Shown here: piece after piece, positions 7,471 through 14,474 of the stretch | How the letters are laid out: each line of letters starts with the position of its first letter | Position numbering within the stretch: the first letter of the stretch is position 1 | NCBI GenBank assembly: GCA_045630765.1 | Contig: JAZQTM010000060.1 | Location: forward strand, 1-14,921 | Length of the DNA: 14,921 nucleotides | From: RGIG3009 sp045630765 | GTDB taxonomy: Bacteria > Bacillota > Clostridia > Oscillospirales > Acutalibacteraceae | Direction: 5' to 3' | Program-made: the position numbers and the translations under genes | Notes under the pieces: generated by a model | Told to the model about the DNA's origin: nothing | The model's input: the letters and a program-made list of their open reading frames with translations, nothing else | The model's database searches: none

Positions 7471-7757
7471 TACTTATTCTCCTTTAATCGCTCAATCGCC
7501 GTACGATACCCGCCGTTACCGTAATTGAGGCACTTGCTGACACGACCGATGGTAGCAGTGCTGATATTCACTTTCTCGGTGATTTTCTGATAACTGTCAC
7601 CGTTTGAAAGCAAAATGGCGGTGTCCAGGCGTTGAGACATATCCTGCAACTCCTTAATGGTGCACAGGTCCTCAAAATAGGTATAGCACTCCTCGATTGT
7701 TTTGAGATTCAGGAACGTTTGAAACAACCGATCGATTGATTCAGAGCGAAAATTCAT
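7470..7757 (-). CDS. hisR: TrpR/YerC-family transcriptional regulator, probable histidine repressor HisR
   Basis: A small all-helical DNA-binding protein of the TrpR-like YerC/YecD family. By family resemblance it starts with a dimerisation segment containing ECYTYFEDLCTIKELQDMSQR (23-43 from this start), shared in form with Bacillus YerC. The helix-turn-helix covers about residues 50-78 (YQKITEKVNIS then TATIGRVSKCLNYG). Comparative genomics has linked YerC-type proteins in Firmicutes to control of histidine genes under the name HisR. Here it is the first gene of the his operon and sits next to a promoter covered by inverted repeats, which fits an autoregulated histidine-responsive repressor. 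The effector is inferred, not visible. The start is taken at the second ATG (7757): the GAGAGG site is 9 nt from it but directly abuts the first ATG (7766). This start gives 95 aa. Confidence 0.87.
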   Translation of the reverse strand: MNFRSESIDRLFQTFLNLKTIEECYTYFEDLCTIKELQDMSQRLDTAILLSNGDSYQKITEKVNISTATIGRVSKCLNYGNGGYRTAIERLKENK

Positions 7758-7766
7758 AGAAAACAT

Positions 7767-7772
7767 CCTCTC
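7767..7772 (-). promoter_or_regulatory. Ribosome binding site that favours the inner hisR start
   Basis: GAGAGG on the minus strand directly abuts the ATG at 7764-7766, leaving no spacer, but is 9 nt from the in-frame ATG at 7755-7757. The inner ATG is therefore the better start. Confidence 0.65.
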
Positions 7773-7774
7773 TA

Positions 7775-7812
7775 TAGCATTACTTTACTATGTTAACACT
7801 TTGTCGTGCTAA
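7775..7812. promoter_or_regulatory. Two nested inverted repeats over the his promoter, candidate HisR operator
   Basis: On the minus strand, TTAGCAC and GTGTTAA form an inverted repeat with 6 of 7 arm positions matching and a 6-bp centre (7793-7812). This lies between the -35 and -10 boxes and overlaps both edges. The right arm runs into TAACAT, which pairs with ATGCTA across a 9-bp centre (5 of 6 positions, 7775-7795), covering the -10 box and the start of transcription. The middle GTTAAC is shared. Four TARCA/TGYTA half-sites over a promoter are what a dimeric TrpR-like repressor site would look like. Assignment to HisR rests on position and family only. Confidence 0.6.
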
Positions 7813-7818
7813 AGTCAA
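7790..7818 (-). promoter_or_regulatory. Sigma-A-type promoter of the his operon
   Basis: The minus strand has TTGACT (7813-7818), exactly 17 bp, then TAACAT (7790-7795), a 5/6 and 4/6 match to consensus at optimal spacing. An AT-rich stretch upstream of the -35 (7819-7845) could act as an UP element. Transcription would start near 7783, leaving a leader of about 26 nt before hisR, with no room for a T-box or attenuator. Confidence 0.8.
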
Positions 7819-7845
7819 GCCTTTTTAATCATATAATTTATACGC

Positions 7846-7870
7846 AAAAACAGTCGGCGTTTGCCGACTG
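7846..7870 (-). terminator. Rho-independent terminator of the arg operon
   Basis: A perfect 8-bp stem, CAGTCGGC with GCCGACTG (7851-7858/7863-7870), has a 4-nt loop. On the minus strand it is followed by five T (7846-7850), and it starts 8 nt after the argF stop. On the plus strand the hairpin is followed by six T (7871-7876), so it would also stop antisense transcription. It separates the arg operon from the his promoter by less than 30 bp. Confidence 0.9.
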
Positions 7871-7878
7871 TTTTTTCA

Positions 7879-8871
7879 TTATACCAAAGTGGCTGCCATA
7901 ACTGCCTTGATGGTGTGCATGCGGTTTTCCGCCTCGTCGAATACGATCGAGCGCTCACTCTCAAAGACTTCGTCGGTCACTTCCATACAATCAATGCCGA
8001 ATTTTTCAAAGATTTCCTGACCGGTGGTGGTTTTCAAATCGTGGAAAGCAGGTAAGCAGTGCATAAAGCGGCATTGCTCACCGGCGGCATCCATCAACTT
8101 GGCGGTAACACGATAGGGGGAAAGTTCATTGATGCGTTCTTCCCATACCTCAGCCGGTTCACCCATCGATACCCACACGTCGGTATAGATGACGTGCGCG
8201 CCTTTGACAGCGGTGACGGGATCGGTGATGAATTCCAACACCGCACCGGTTTCGGCAGCGATCGCCTGACAGGTGTCGATAAGTGCTTGATCGGGGAAAT
8301 ACTTTTCGGGCGCACACGCGACGAAATGCATACCCATCTTGGCGCAACCGACCATCAGTGAATTGCCCATATTGTAGCGAGCATCGCCCATATAGACGAG
8401 TTTCTTGCCCTTAAGATCACCGAAATGCTCACGGATCGTCAAGAAATCGGCGAGGATCTGTGTGGGATGGAATTCGTTGGTAAGACCGTTCCATACCGGA
8501 ACGCCCGCATACGCGCTGAGTTCTTCCACGATCTCTTGCTCAAATCCGCGGTATTCAATACCGTCAAACATACGGCCGAGCACACGTGCGGTATCGGGGA
8601 TGGATTCCTTTTTGCCCATTTGCGAGCTTTTGGGATCCAAATACACCGGATGCATACCGAGATCCCCCGCCGCTACCTCAAAGGCGCAACGCGTACGCGT
8701 GCTGGTTTTTTCAAACAACAACGCGATCGACTTGCCTTCGCACAAACGGTGGGGGATACCCGCCTTTTTCTTTGTTTTCAGCTCTGCCGACAACGCCAAT
8801 AACGCGCCGATTTCCTCGGGCGTGTAATCCAATAATTTCAGAAAACTACGATTCTTAAAAGAAACAGACAT
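7879..8871 (-). CDS. argF: Ornithine carbamoyltransferase ArgF
   Basis: ArgF transfers the carbamoyl group of carbamoyl phosphate to ornithine, giving citrulline. The carbamoyl-phosphate loop STRTR (57-61), HPTQ (135-138), the ornithine-side DVWVSMGE (231-238) and the catalytic HCLP (271-274) are all present. The first residues, SFLKLLDYTPEEI, are typical of the family. The frame is open to an upstream ATG at 8895 inside argD, but the start at 8871 has AGGAG 8 nt before it and fits the family N-terminus, giving 330 aa. It lies 11 nt after argD and is the last arg gene, followed by a terminator. Placement with argGHCJBD argues for the biosynthetic rather than the arginine-deiminase role. No arcA or arcC is seen. 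Confidence 0.97.
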   Translation of the reverse strand: MSVSFKNRSFLKLLDYTPEEIGALLALSAELKTKKKAGIPHRLCEGKSIALLFEKTSTRTRCAFEVAAGDLGMHPVYLDPKSSQMGKKESIPDTARVLGRMFDGIEYRGFEQEIVEELSAYAGVPVWNGLTNEFHPTQILADFLTIREHFGDLKGKKLVYMGDARYNMGNSLMVGCAKMGMHFVACAPEKYFPDQALIDTCQAIAAETGAVLEFITDPVTAVKGAHVIYTDVWVSMGEPAEVWEERINELSPYRVTAKLMDAAGEQCRFMHCLPAFHDLKTTTGQEIFEKFGIDCMEVTDEVFESERSIVFDEAENRMHTIKAVMAATLV

Positions 8872-8879
8872 CTTCACAT

Positions 8880-8884
8880 CTCCT
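8880..8884 (-). promoter_or_regulatory. Ribosome binding site that fixes the argF start
   Basis: AGGAG on the minus strand lies 8 nt before the ATG at 8869-8871. It overlaps the argD TAG stop codon (8883-8885) and is downstream of the alternative in-frame ATG at 8895, which it therefore cannot serve. Confidence 0.75.
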
Positions 8885-10046
8885 ATTCGGCACAAGCCGC
8901 TTTGATAACCTCAACCGCTTTTTTCAGTACATCCATAGGGATGTTCAGTGCAGGCAACAACCGCACCTTATCTTTAGCGGTCAGACAGAGTACGCCGTTT
9001 TCCATACACGCCGCAACGACTTCCTTGGCGGGCTTTACGGTTTTGATACCGATCATCAGTCCCATACCGGTTACGGAGGTGACCCCGTCAGCGTTCTCCA
9101 ATGCGGAGAAAATATAACGACTCTTTTCGGCAACTTCCGCAAGCAGTTTGTCGTCTAATCGTTTGATGACGCTCAGTGCGCCCGCACAGCAGACCGGGTT
9201 AGCACCGTAGGTTGAGCCGTGATCGCCCGCGCCGAGAACGTTTTGCACCTTTTCACTCATCAAAGTGGCACCGATCGGCAGCCCGCCGCCAAGTCCTTTG
9301 GCAGTGGAAACGATATCGGGCGAAATGCCGTAGTTCATATACGCGTAGAGCGCGCCCGTACGGCCGTTACCCGTTTGTACTTCGTCCACGATCAGCGGAA
9401 TGTCGTGCTCCTGTGCCAGTTTGGCGGCACCCGTCACAAATTCATGGCTGAGCGCGATCACACCGCCCTCACCCTGTACGCATTCAATCATAATACCCGC
9501 GACAGGCAGTTCCACCACCATTTTAGTGAGTGTTTCCAGATCCTCTGCCGCCACGTGCTCAAAGCCGGGCGTCAGCGGGTTAAACAGTTCGTGAAAATGA
9601 TCTTGTCCCGTAGCGGCAAGCGTCGTCAGCGTTCTGCCGTGGAAGCTGTTTTTCAAGGTGATAATGGTGGAATACTCCGCGCCCTTTTTCTCGGCGGAGT
9701 ATTTGCGCGCGACTTTAATGGCGCACTCGTTTGCTTCAGCACCCGAATTACCGAAAAACACCTTTTTCATACCGGTACGCTCACACAACAACTGCGCGAG
9801 TTGCACGCACGGCTCGGTATAATACAAATTCGAAGTATGCTGCAACGTTGCCGCCTGCGTGGCGACAGCCGCTGCCCATTCGTCGTCGGCAATACCGAAG
9901 CAGGTGACACCGATACCGGAGCCAAGGTCGATATACTCCTTGCCGTTCGAATCGGTCACGATGCTTCCTTTGCCCGATACCAATTCCACGGGAAAACGGG
10001 CATAGGTGCCGGCAATATACTCTTTATCTAATGCAGTGATGCTCAT
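8883..10046 (-). CDS. argD: Acetylornithine aminotransferase ArgD
   Basis: ArgD is a PLP enzyme of the class III (omega) aminotransferases. It converts N-acetylglutamate semialdehyde and glutamate to N-acetylornithine. Motifs are FGNSGAEANE (98-107), FHGRT (135-139), the aspartate of DEVQTGNGRTG (221-231) that contacts the pyridine nitrogen, and the Schiff-base Lys250 in STAKGLGGGLPIGA. The length of 387 aa matches ArgD. Members of this family can also act on succinyl-diaminopimelate, so a lysine-pathway side role is possible. It starts 6 nt after argB. Its AAAGGG ribosome site is formed by the last argB codons. It ends in TAG, the only TAG stop among the genes in the window. Confidence 0.96.
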   Translation of the reverse strand: MSITALDKEYIAGTYARFPVELVSGKGSIVTDSNGKEYIDLGSGIGVTCFGIADDEWAAAVATQAATLQHTSNLYYTEPCVQLAQLLCERTGMKKVFFGNSGAEANECAIKVARKYSAEKKGAEYSTIITLKNSFHGRTLTTLAATGQDHFHELFNPLTPGFEHVAAEDLETLTKMVVELPVAGIMIECVQGEGGVIALSHEFVTGAAKLAQEHDIPLIVDEVQTGNGRTGALYAYMNYGISPDIVSTAKGLGGGLPIGATLMSEKVQNVLGAGDHGSTYGANPVCCAGALSVIKRLDDKLLAEVAEKSRYIFSALENADGVTSVTGMGLMIGIKTVKPAKEVVAACMENGVLCLTAKDKVRLLPALNIPMDVLKKAVEVIKAACAE

Positions 10047-10052
10047 AGTGTC

Positions 10053-10916
10053 TTACCCTTTCGTGACCATCGTACCGGCGCCTTCGTCGGTAAGCAATTC
10101 CATCAAAATGGAGTGGTGGATACGACCGTCCATAATGATAACGTTGTTAACGCCGTGATTGAGCGCCTCAATGCAGCAATCTACCTTCGGAATCATACCG
10201 CCGGAGATCACACCGGTGTTATACAACGCCTTCGCTTCTTCAATCGTAACCTCGGGAATAAGCGTAGAGGGGTCGTCTTTATCCTTGAGAATACCGGCAA
10301 TATCCGTCATCATAATCAAACGTTCGGCACCCAGCGCGCCCGCAATGTGCGCGGCGGCGGTGTCACCGTTGATATTGTAAATATTGCCTTCGTCGTCACA
10401 CGCCAGTGTGGACACGACGGGGATATACCCCTTTTCCAAAAGATCCAGAACGGGCTCGATGTTGACGTTGGTAATGTTACCGACGTAACCGAGCTTTTCA
10501 TTCTTAAAGGTGGCTTCAATGAGGTGCCCGTCAATACCGGAAATACCCATCGCCTTACCGCCCGTCATTTCGAGCAGGTTGACGAGCGTCTTATTGACCT
10601 TGCCCGCCAGCACCATCTGCACGATATCCACGGTTTCTTTATCCGTTACGCGCAGACCATCGACGAATTCAGGTTTTTTATCCAGGCGCGCCATCATATC
10701 ACTGATCTCGGGACCGCCGCCGTGTACCAACACAACTTTAACACCCGTCAGCCATAAGAGGACGATATCCTGCATGACTTCCTTTTTAAGTTCCTCGTTT
10801 ATCATGGCGTTACCGCCGTATTTCACAACAACGATCTCGCCGTTGTACCGCCGAATATAAGGGAGCGCCGCAGTCAGGACTTCAGCGCGTTCGGCATTGG
10901 AAATAATATCGTGCAT
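10053..10916 (-). CDS. argB: Acetylglutamate kinase ArgB
   Basis: ArgB phosphorylates N-acetylglutamate, usually the flux-controlling step of the cyclic pathway. Amino-acid-kinase motifs are VVKYGGNAM (30-38, Lys32), VHGGGPEIS (64-72), NINGDTAAA (181-189), MMTDIAGILKDK (202-213) and Lys244 in SGGMIPKVD. The kinase core is preceded by about 28 residues resembling the N-terminal helix of arginine-inhibited hexameric kinases, and the C-terminus has TDEGAGTM (276-283), seen in that same group. Feedback inhibition by arginine is therefore likely, though inferred. At 287 aa it is longer than the arginine-insensitive E. coli enzyme. It starts 14 nt after argJ with AAAGGGG 9 nt upstream. Confidence 0.97.
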   Translation of the reverse strand: MHDIISNAERAEVLTAALPYIRRYNGEIVVVKYGGNAMINEELKKEVMQDIVLLWLTGVKVVLVHGGGPEISDMMARLDKKPEFVDGLRVTDKETVDIVQMVLAGKVNKTLVNLLEMTGGKAMGISGIDGHLIEATFKNEKLGYVGNITNVNIEPVLDLLEKGYIPVVSTLACDDEGNIYNINGDTAAAHIAGALGAERLIMMTDIAGILKDKDDPSTLIPEVTIEEAKALYNTGVISGGMIPKVDCCIEALNHGVNNVIIMDGRIHHSILMELLTDEGAGTMVTKG

Positions 10917-10930
10917 ACTATCTAACCCCT

Positions 10931-12145
10931 TTAAGTGCGGTAGTCACCGTTGATCTTCACGTAATCATACGTCAGGTCGCAACCCCACGCGCAAGCGCTG
11001 TAAGGGCCGTCGCCGACCTTGATAAGGATTTCAATATCGTGTTCAAGCAAAATCTCTTTGGCGATCTCTTCCGAGAACGGAATGCCCGCACCGTCGCGGC
11101 ATACGGCGATCTCGCCCTTTGCCGAACGGAACGAAACGTCGACTTTGTTGACGTCAACGTCTGCACCGCTGTAACCGATCGCGCAGAGGATACGTCCCCA
11201 GTTGGCATCGGCACCGAACATGGCAGCTTTCAGCAGGCTGGAACAAATAACACTCTTGGCAGAGATCTTTGCCGCTTGCTCGGTATCGGCACCGCTGACT
11301 TTGCATTCCAACAATTTCGTGGCACCCTCACCGTCGCCGGCGATGACGCGGCACAGATTGACCGTGACGGTGTTGAGCGCTTTCATAAAGGTGTCAAACG
11401 CTTCACCCTCGGCGGTGATCTCCTCGTTACCGGCAAGACCGTTGGCAAGTACCGTCACCATATCGTTGGTGGAGGTGTCGCCGTCGATGCTTAACATGTT
11501 AAACGTATTGGCAATATCTCCCGACAACGCTTTTTGCAGCATTTCGGGGGAGATGGCAACGTCGGAGGTGATGAACACCAACATTGTCGCCATGTTGGGG
11601 TGGATCATACCACTGCCCTTGGCGATGCCACCGATATGACAGACTTTATCACCAATGGTAAATTCCACGGCGATTTCCTTTTTGATAGTGTCGGTCGTCA
11701 TAATGGCTTCTGCCGCCGCTTCACCGCCATTTTCAGATAAGCCGTCTGCCAACTCTTGAATATGTGTTGCGATCGGCTCCAAATTCAGCGGTTGCCCGAT
11801 AACACCGGTGGAAGCGACCACCACGTCCTCTGTGGGCACACCAATCGTATTTGACACCAGTTCGCACATAGCGGTTGCTTTTTCAATGCCGTCCGCGTTA
11901 CAGGTGTTGGCGATACCGCTGTTGCAGATTACCGCTTGCGCCATGCCGTTCGACAAATGTGTTTTGGTGACGGTCAGCGGAGCGCCTTTCACCAGATTGG
12001 TGGTATATACCGCAGCCGCGCGAGCGGGTACGTCGCTGACGATCAGCGCCAGATCTTTTTTGGTACGGTTTTTGCGGATACCGCAATGAATACCGTTTGC
12101 CTTATAACCTTTTGCGGCACATACGCCGCCGGAAATCAATTTCAT
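10931..12145 (-). CDS. argJ: Glutamate N-acetyltransferase / ornithine acetyltransferase ArgJ
   Basis: ArgJ moves the acetyl group from N-acetylornithine to glutamate, releasing ornithine and regenerating N-acetylglutamate. Bifunctional members also use acetyl-CoA. The family is made as one chain that cleaves itself before a threonine, here Thr187 in KGSGMIHPNMATML (177-190). This would give an alpha chain of 186 and a beta chain of 218 residues. The oxyanion-hole segment STGVIG is at 112-117. The length of 404 aa is normal. The ATG is preceded by AAGGA at 8 nt and lies 16 nt after argC. No argA or argE is in the cluster, so a bifunctional ArgJ is plausible, but sequence alone does not separate the two types. 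Confidence 0.96.
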   Translation of the reverse strand: MKLISGGVCAAKGYKANGIHCGIRKNRTKKDLALIVSDVPARAAAVYTTNLVKGAPLTVTKTHLSNGMAQAVICNSGIANTCNADGIEKATAMCELVSNTIGVPTEDVVVASTGVIGQPLNLEPIATHIQELADGLSENGGEAAAEAIMTTDTIKKEIAVEFTIGDKVCHIGGIAKGSGMIHPNMATMLVFITSDVAISPEMLQKALSGDIANTFNMLSIDGDTSTNDMVTVLANGLAGNEEITAEGEAFDTFMKALNTVTVNLCRVIAGDGEGATKLLECKVSGADTEQAAKISAKSVICSSLLKAAMFGADANWGRILCAIGYSGADVDVNKVDVSFRSAKGEIAVCRDGAGIPFSEEIAKEILLEHDIEILIKVGDGPYSACAWGCDLTYDYVKINGDYRT

Positions 12146-12161
12146 CGTTTCAGTCCTTCTT

Positions 12162-13085
12162 TTATACGTTCAACCCGGTTGCTTCATCCACACCGAGCAG
12201 AATATTCATATTCTGAATCGCCGCACCCGAAGCGCCCTTGCCGAGATTGTCAAATCGCGCGGTGAGCAGGATGCGCTCGTCGTTGCCTTGTACCGATACT
12301 TGCAGATCGTCACGATCGGCGAAAGCCGCCGCAGATAACAAACCGTCAGCATCGGTGGCATTGTCGAATCGTACCAAACCGTTTTGGTAGTACGAGGCGT
12401 ACAATTGCTCAATATCCTGCTTCGTTCCGGTAAGATCTTTTGCAAACAACGGAACAGTCACTTCCATACCGCTGTAAAAATCCGCAACGATGGGGCAGAA
12501 GACGGGAGCCGTCTCAAGACCGCAGACGGCAACCATTTCTTTTAAGTGCTTATGCTGCTGTGACAGCGCATATTGACGCGGTGCTTTGAGAAGCGGACTT
12601 CTGTCGGCACTTTCGTATTCCGCGATCATTTTCTTGCCACCGCCGGAATAACCGGTGAGCGAGAAGCAGGTGAGCGCCGTATCCGCTTTGAGCAAGCCTT
12701 GCTCGATCAGCGGTGCCACCAACGCAATAAAACCGCTGGCGTGGCAACCGGGATTGGCAATGCGATGCGATGCTTGGATACGCTCGCGCTGTCCGTAAAG
12801 TTCCGGCATACCGTAAGTCCACTCGGGATGCGTGCGGTGTGCCGTAGAGGTATCAATGATCTTCACAGCGGGATTTTCGGTCAAAGATACCGCTTCGATC
12901 GCCGCCGGATCCGGCAAGCATAAGAATACGATATCCGCGCTGTTGATTGCCTCTTTACGGGCGGCAGTATCTTTTCTGGTTTCTTCGGGAAGCGTGAGCA
13001 GCGTCAGATCGTTTCGCAGTGCCAGTCGATCGGCAATGCGAAGCCCCGTGGTGCCGACGCTTCCGTCAATAAATACAGTTGTCAT
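12162..13085 (-). CDS. argC: N-acetyl-gamma-glutamyl-phosphate reductase ArgC, short class
   Basis: ArgC reduces N-acetylglutamyl phosphate with NADPH to the semialdehyde. The N-terminus VFIDGSVGTTGLRI (4-17) is the dinucleotide-binding loop. Cys114 in IANPGCHASGF is the acyl-thioester nucleophile, and TGYSGGGKK (144-152) is the family signature. At 307 aa, with the FIDG-GTTG form of the loop, it looks like the shorter class of ArgC (the TIGR01851-type group) rather than the roughly 340-residue class. I inferred this from length and motif form. Its ATG overlaps the argH stop by 4 nt (ATGA). An AAAGGA site lies 11 nt upstream. Confidence 0.94.
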   Translation of the reverse strand: MTTVFIDGSVGTTGLRIADRLALRNDLTLLTLPEETRKDTAARKEAINSADIVFLCLPDPAAIEAVSLTENPAVKIIDTSTAHRTHPEWTYGMPELYGQRERIQASHRIANPGCHASGFIALVAPLIEQGLLKADTALTCFSLTGYSGGGKKMIAEYESADRSPLLKAPRQYALSQQHKHLKEMVAVCGLETAPVFCPIVADFYSGMEVTVPLFAKDLTGTKQDIEQLYASYYQNGLVRFDNATDADGLLSAAAFADRDDLQVSVQGNDERILLTARFDNLGKGASGAAIQNMNILLGVDEATGLNV

Positions 13086-14458
13086 TTGGTCAACATTCCT
13101 TTAACGTAGGCAATTTGCGCTTCTACGGAAGCGATAGAGGTACCACCCTCGGAAATGCGTTTTTCAACGCAAACGGTAAGATCGATCGCTTGATACAGAT
13201 CTTCCTCAAACAATTCGCTGAACGAGTGGTAGGTATCTAAAGGCAGTTCTTCCAGTACGGTGTTCTGTTCGATACACAGTGCAACCAGTTGTCCCGAAAT
13301 TTTGTAGGCGCTGCGGAACGGCAACCCTTTTTTGACTAAATAGTCCGCGAGGTCGGTGGCGTTGATAAAGCCTTTTTGCGCCGCTGCTTTCATATTCTCG
13401 GCGTTTGCTTCCATGGTTGAAATCATACCGGTAAATACTTGCAGGCACATTTTCACGGTATCGCAGGCATCGAATACGCCTTCCTTGTCCTCTTGCATAT
13501 CCTTGTTATACGCAAGCGGTAAGCCTTTGAGCGTGGTGAGCAATCCCATCAGATCGCCGAACACACGACCGGTCTTACCACGGACAAGTTCTGCCATATC
13601 GGGGTTTTTCTTTTGCGGCATAATGGAGGAGCCGGTGGTGTATGCATCGGACAGTTCAATAAACTTAAACTCCCAGCTCGACCACAGAATGATCTCCTCG
13701 GAAAAACGGGACAGATGTACCATAAGTGCCGAAAATGCCGAAAGCAACTCCACGCTGAAGTCACGGTCGGACACACCGTCCAGACTATTCAGACAAATGC
13801 CGTCAAAGCCGAGCTGTTCCGCTTCAAAGCGGCGATCGGTGTCGTAGGTCGTTCCCGCGAGTGCACAGCACCCGATAGGGGATTGATTCATACGTTTGCG
13901 GCAATCCGCCAACCGATCAAGGTCACGGAGCAGCATCATGGCATACGCCATCAGATGATGCCCGAAAGTGATCGGTTGCGCGCGCTGCAAATGCGTGTAG
14001 CCAGGCATAATGGTCGCTTTGTACTGCTCCGCTTTTGCAACGATCGCCCCAAGCAGATCACGGATCAGCGCGGAGATCTCGTCGATCTCGTTGCGCAGAT
14101 ACAACCGAATATCCAGCGCGACCTGATCGTTCCGACTGCGAGCGGTGTGCAACTTTTTACCCACGTCACCCAGTCGTTCCGTCAACACTTGCTCAACAAA
14201 CATATGGATATCTTCACAATCCATATCGATTGCCAATGCGCCGCTGTCGATGTCGTCTAAAATACCGGAAAGCCCGTCGATCAACTGATCGGCATCTTCT
14301 TTCGTGATGATATGCTGAGCCGACAGCATGGCGGCGTGCGCCATGCTGCCGGTGATATCTTGACGGTACATTCTTTGGTCGAACCGAATAGACGAGTTAA
14401 AATCATCCGCAAGTTTTTCTGTTTTGCCGTCGGTTCTTCCTGCCCACATTTTAGGCAT
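13082..14458 (-). CDS. argH: Argininosuccinate lyase ArgH
   Basis: ArgH splits argininosuccinate into arginine and fumarate, the last step of the pathway. It belongs to the fumarase/aspartase superfamily of helical tetramers. The three conserved regions are TARSRNDQ (105-112), YTHLQRAQP (154-162, general-acid His156) and the flexible-loop signature GSSIMPQKKNPD (276-287) containing the catalytic serine. At 458 aa it is full length. The start at 14458 has a perfect AGGAGG 8 nt upstream; a second in-frame ATG three codons later is less well spaced. It lies 16 nt after argG and its stop overlaps argC. Confidence 0.97.
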   Translation of the reverse strand: MPKMWAGRTDGKTEKLADDFNSSIRFDQRMYRQDITGSMAHAAMLSAQHIITKEDADQLIDGLSGILDDIDSGALAIDMDCEDIHMFVEQVLTERLGDVGKKLHTARSRNDQVALDIRLYLRNEIDEISALIRDLLGAIVAKAEQYKATIMPGYTHLQRAQPITFGHHLMAYAMMLLRDLDRLADCRKRMNQSPIGCCALAGTTYDTDRRFEAEQLGFDGICLNSLDGVSDRDFSVELLSAFSALMVHLSRFSEEIILWSSWEFKFIELSDAYTTGSSIMPQKKNPDMAELVRGKTGRVFGDLMGLLTTLKGLPLAYNKDMQEDKEGVFDACDTVKMCLQVFTGMISTMEANAENMKAAAQKGFINATDLADYLVKKGLPFRSAYKISGQLVALCIEQNTVLEELPLDTYHSFSELFEEDLYQAIDLTVCVEKRISEGGTSIASVEAQIAYVKGMLTK

Positions 14459-14474
14459 ATTACACGCCTCCTGA

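Noticed and set aside
7470..7766. hisR as a trp operon repressor (TrpR)
   Set aside because: The protein resembles the YerC branch, and it heads a his operon with no tryptophan gene nearby. The regulator role in histidine synthesis is the simpler reading.
7832..7837. TATAAT on the plus strand in the arg-his junction as a possible divergent promoter
   Set aside because: The hexamer 17 bp upstream is CTAAAG, not a -35 box. There is no plus-strand gene beyond it, and transcription would run straight into the hairpin at 7851-7870.
8872..8895. Upstream start for argF (adding MCRIGDVK)
   Set aside because: The AGGAG site lies between this ATG and the inner one, and the added residues are not part of the OTC N-terminus.
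9219..10031. Long plus-strand open frame (270 codons) opposite argD
   Set aside because: It lies entirely antisense to a fully conserved gene. Its translation is rich in Arg, His, Gln and Phe without recognisable motifs, as expected from a reversed codon-biased gene, and I saw no convincing ribosome site.
10113..10757. 214-codon plus-strand open frame opposite argB
   Set aside because: It is an antisense shadow of argB. The composition is His- and Asn-rich with no domain signature.
13613..14260. 215-codon plus-strand open frame opposite argH
   Set aside because: It is a shadow of argH, with no motif and no promoter or terminator of its own.
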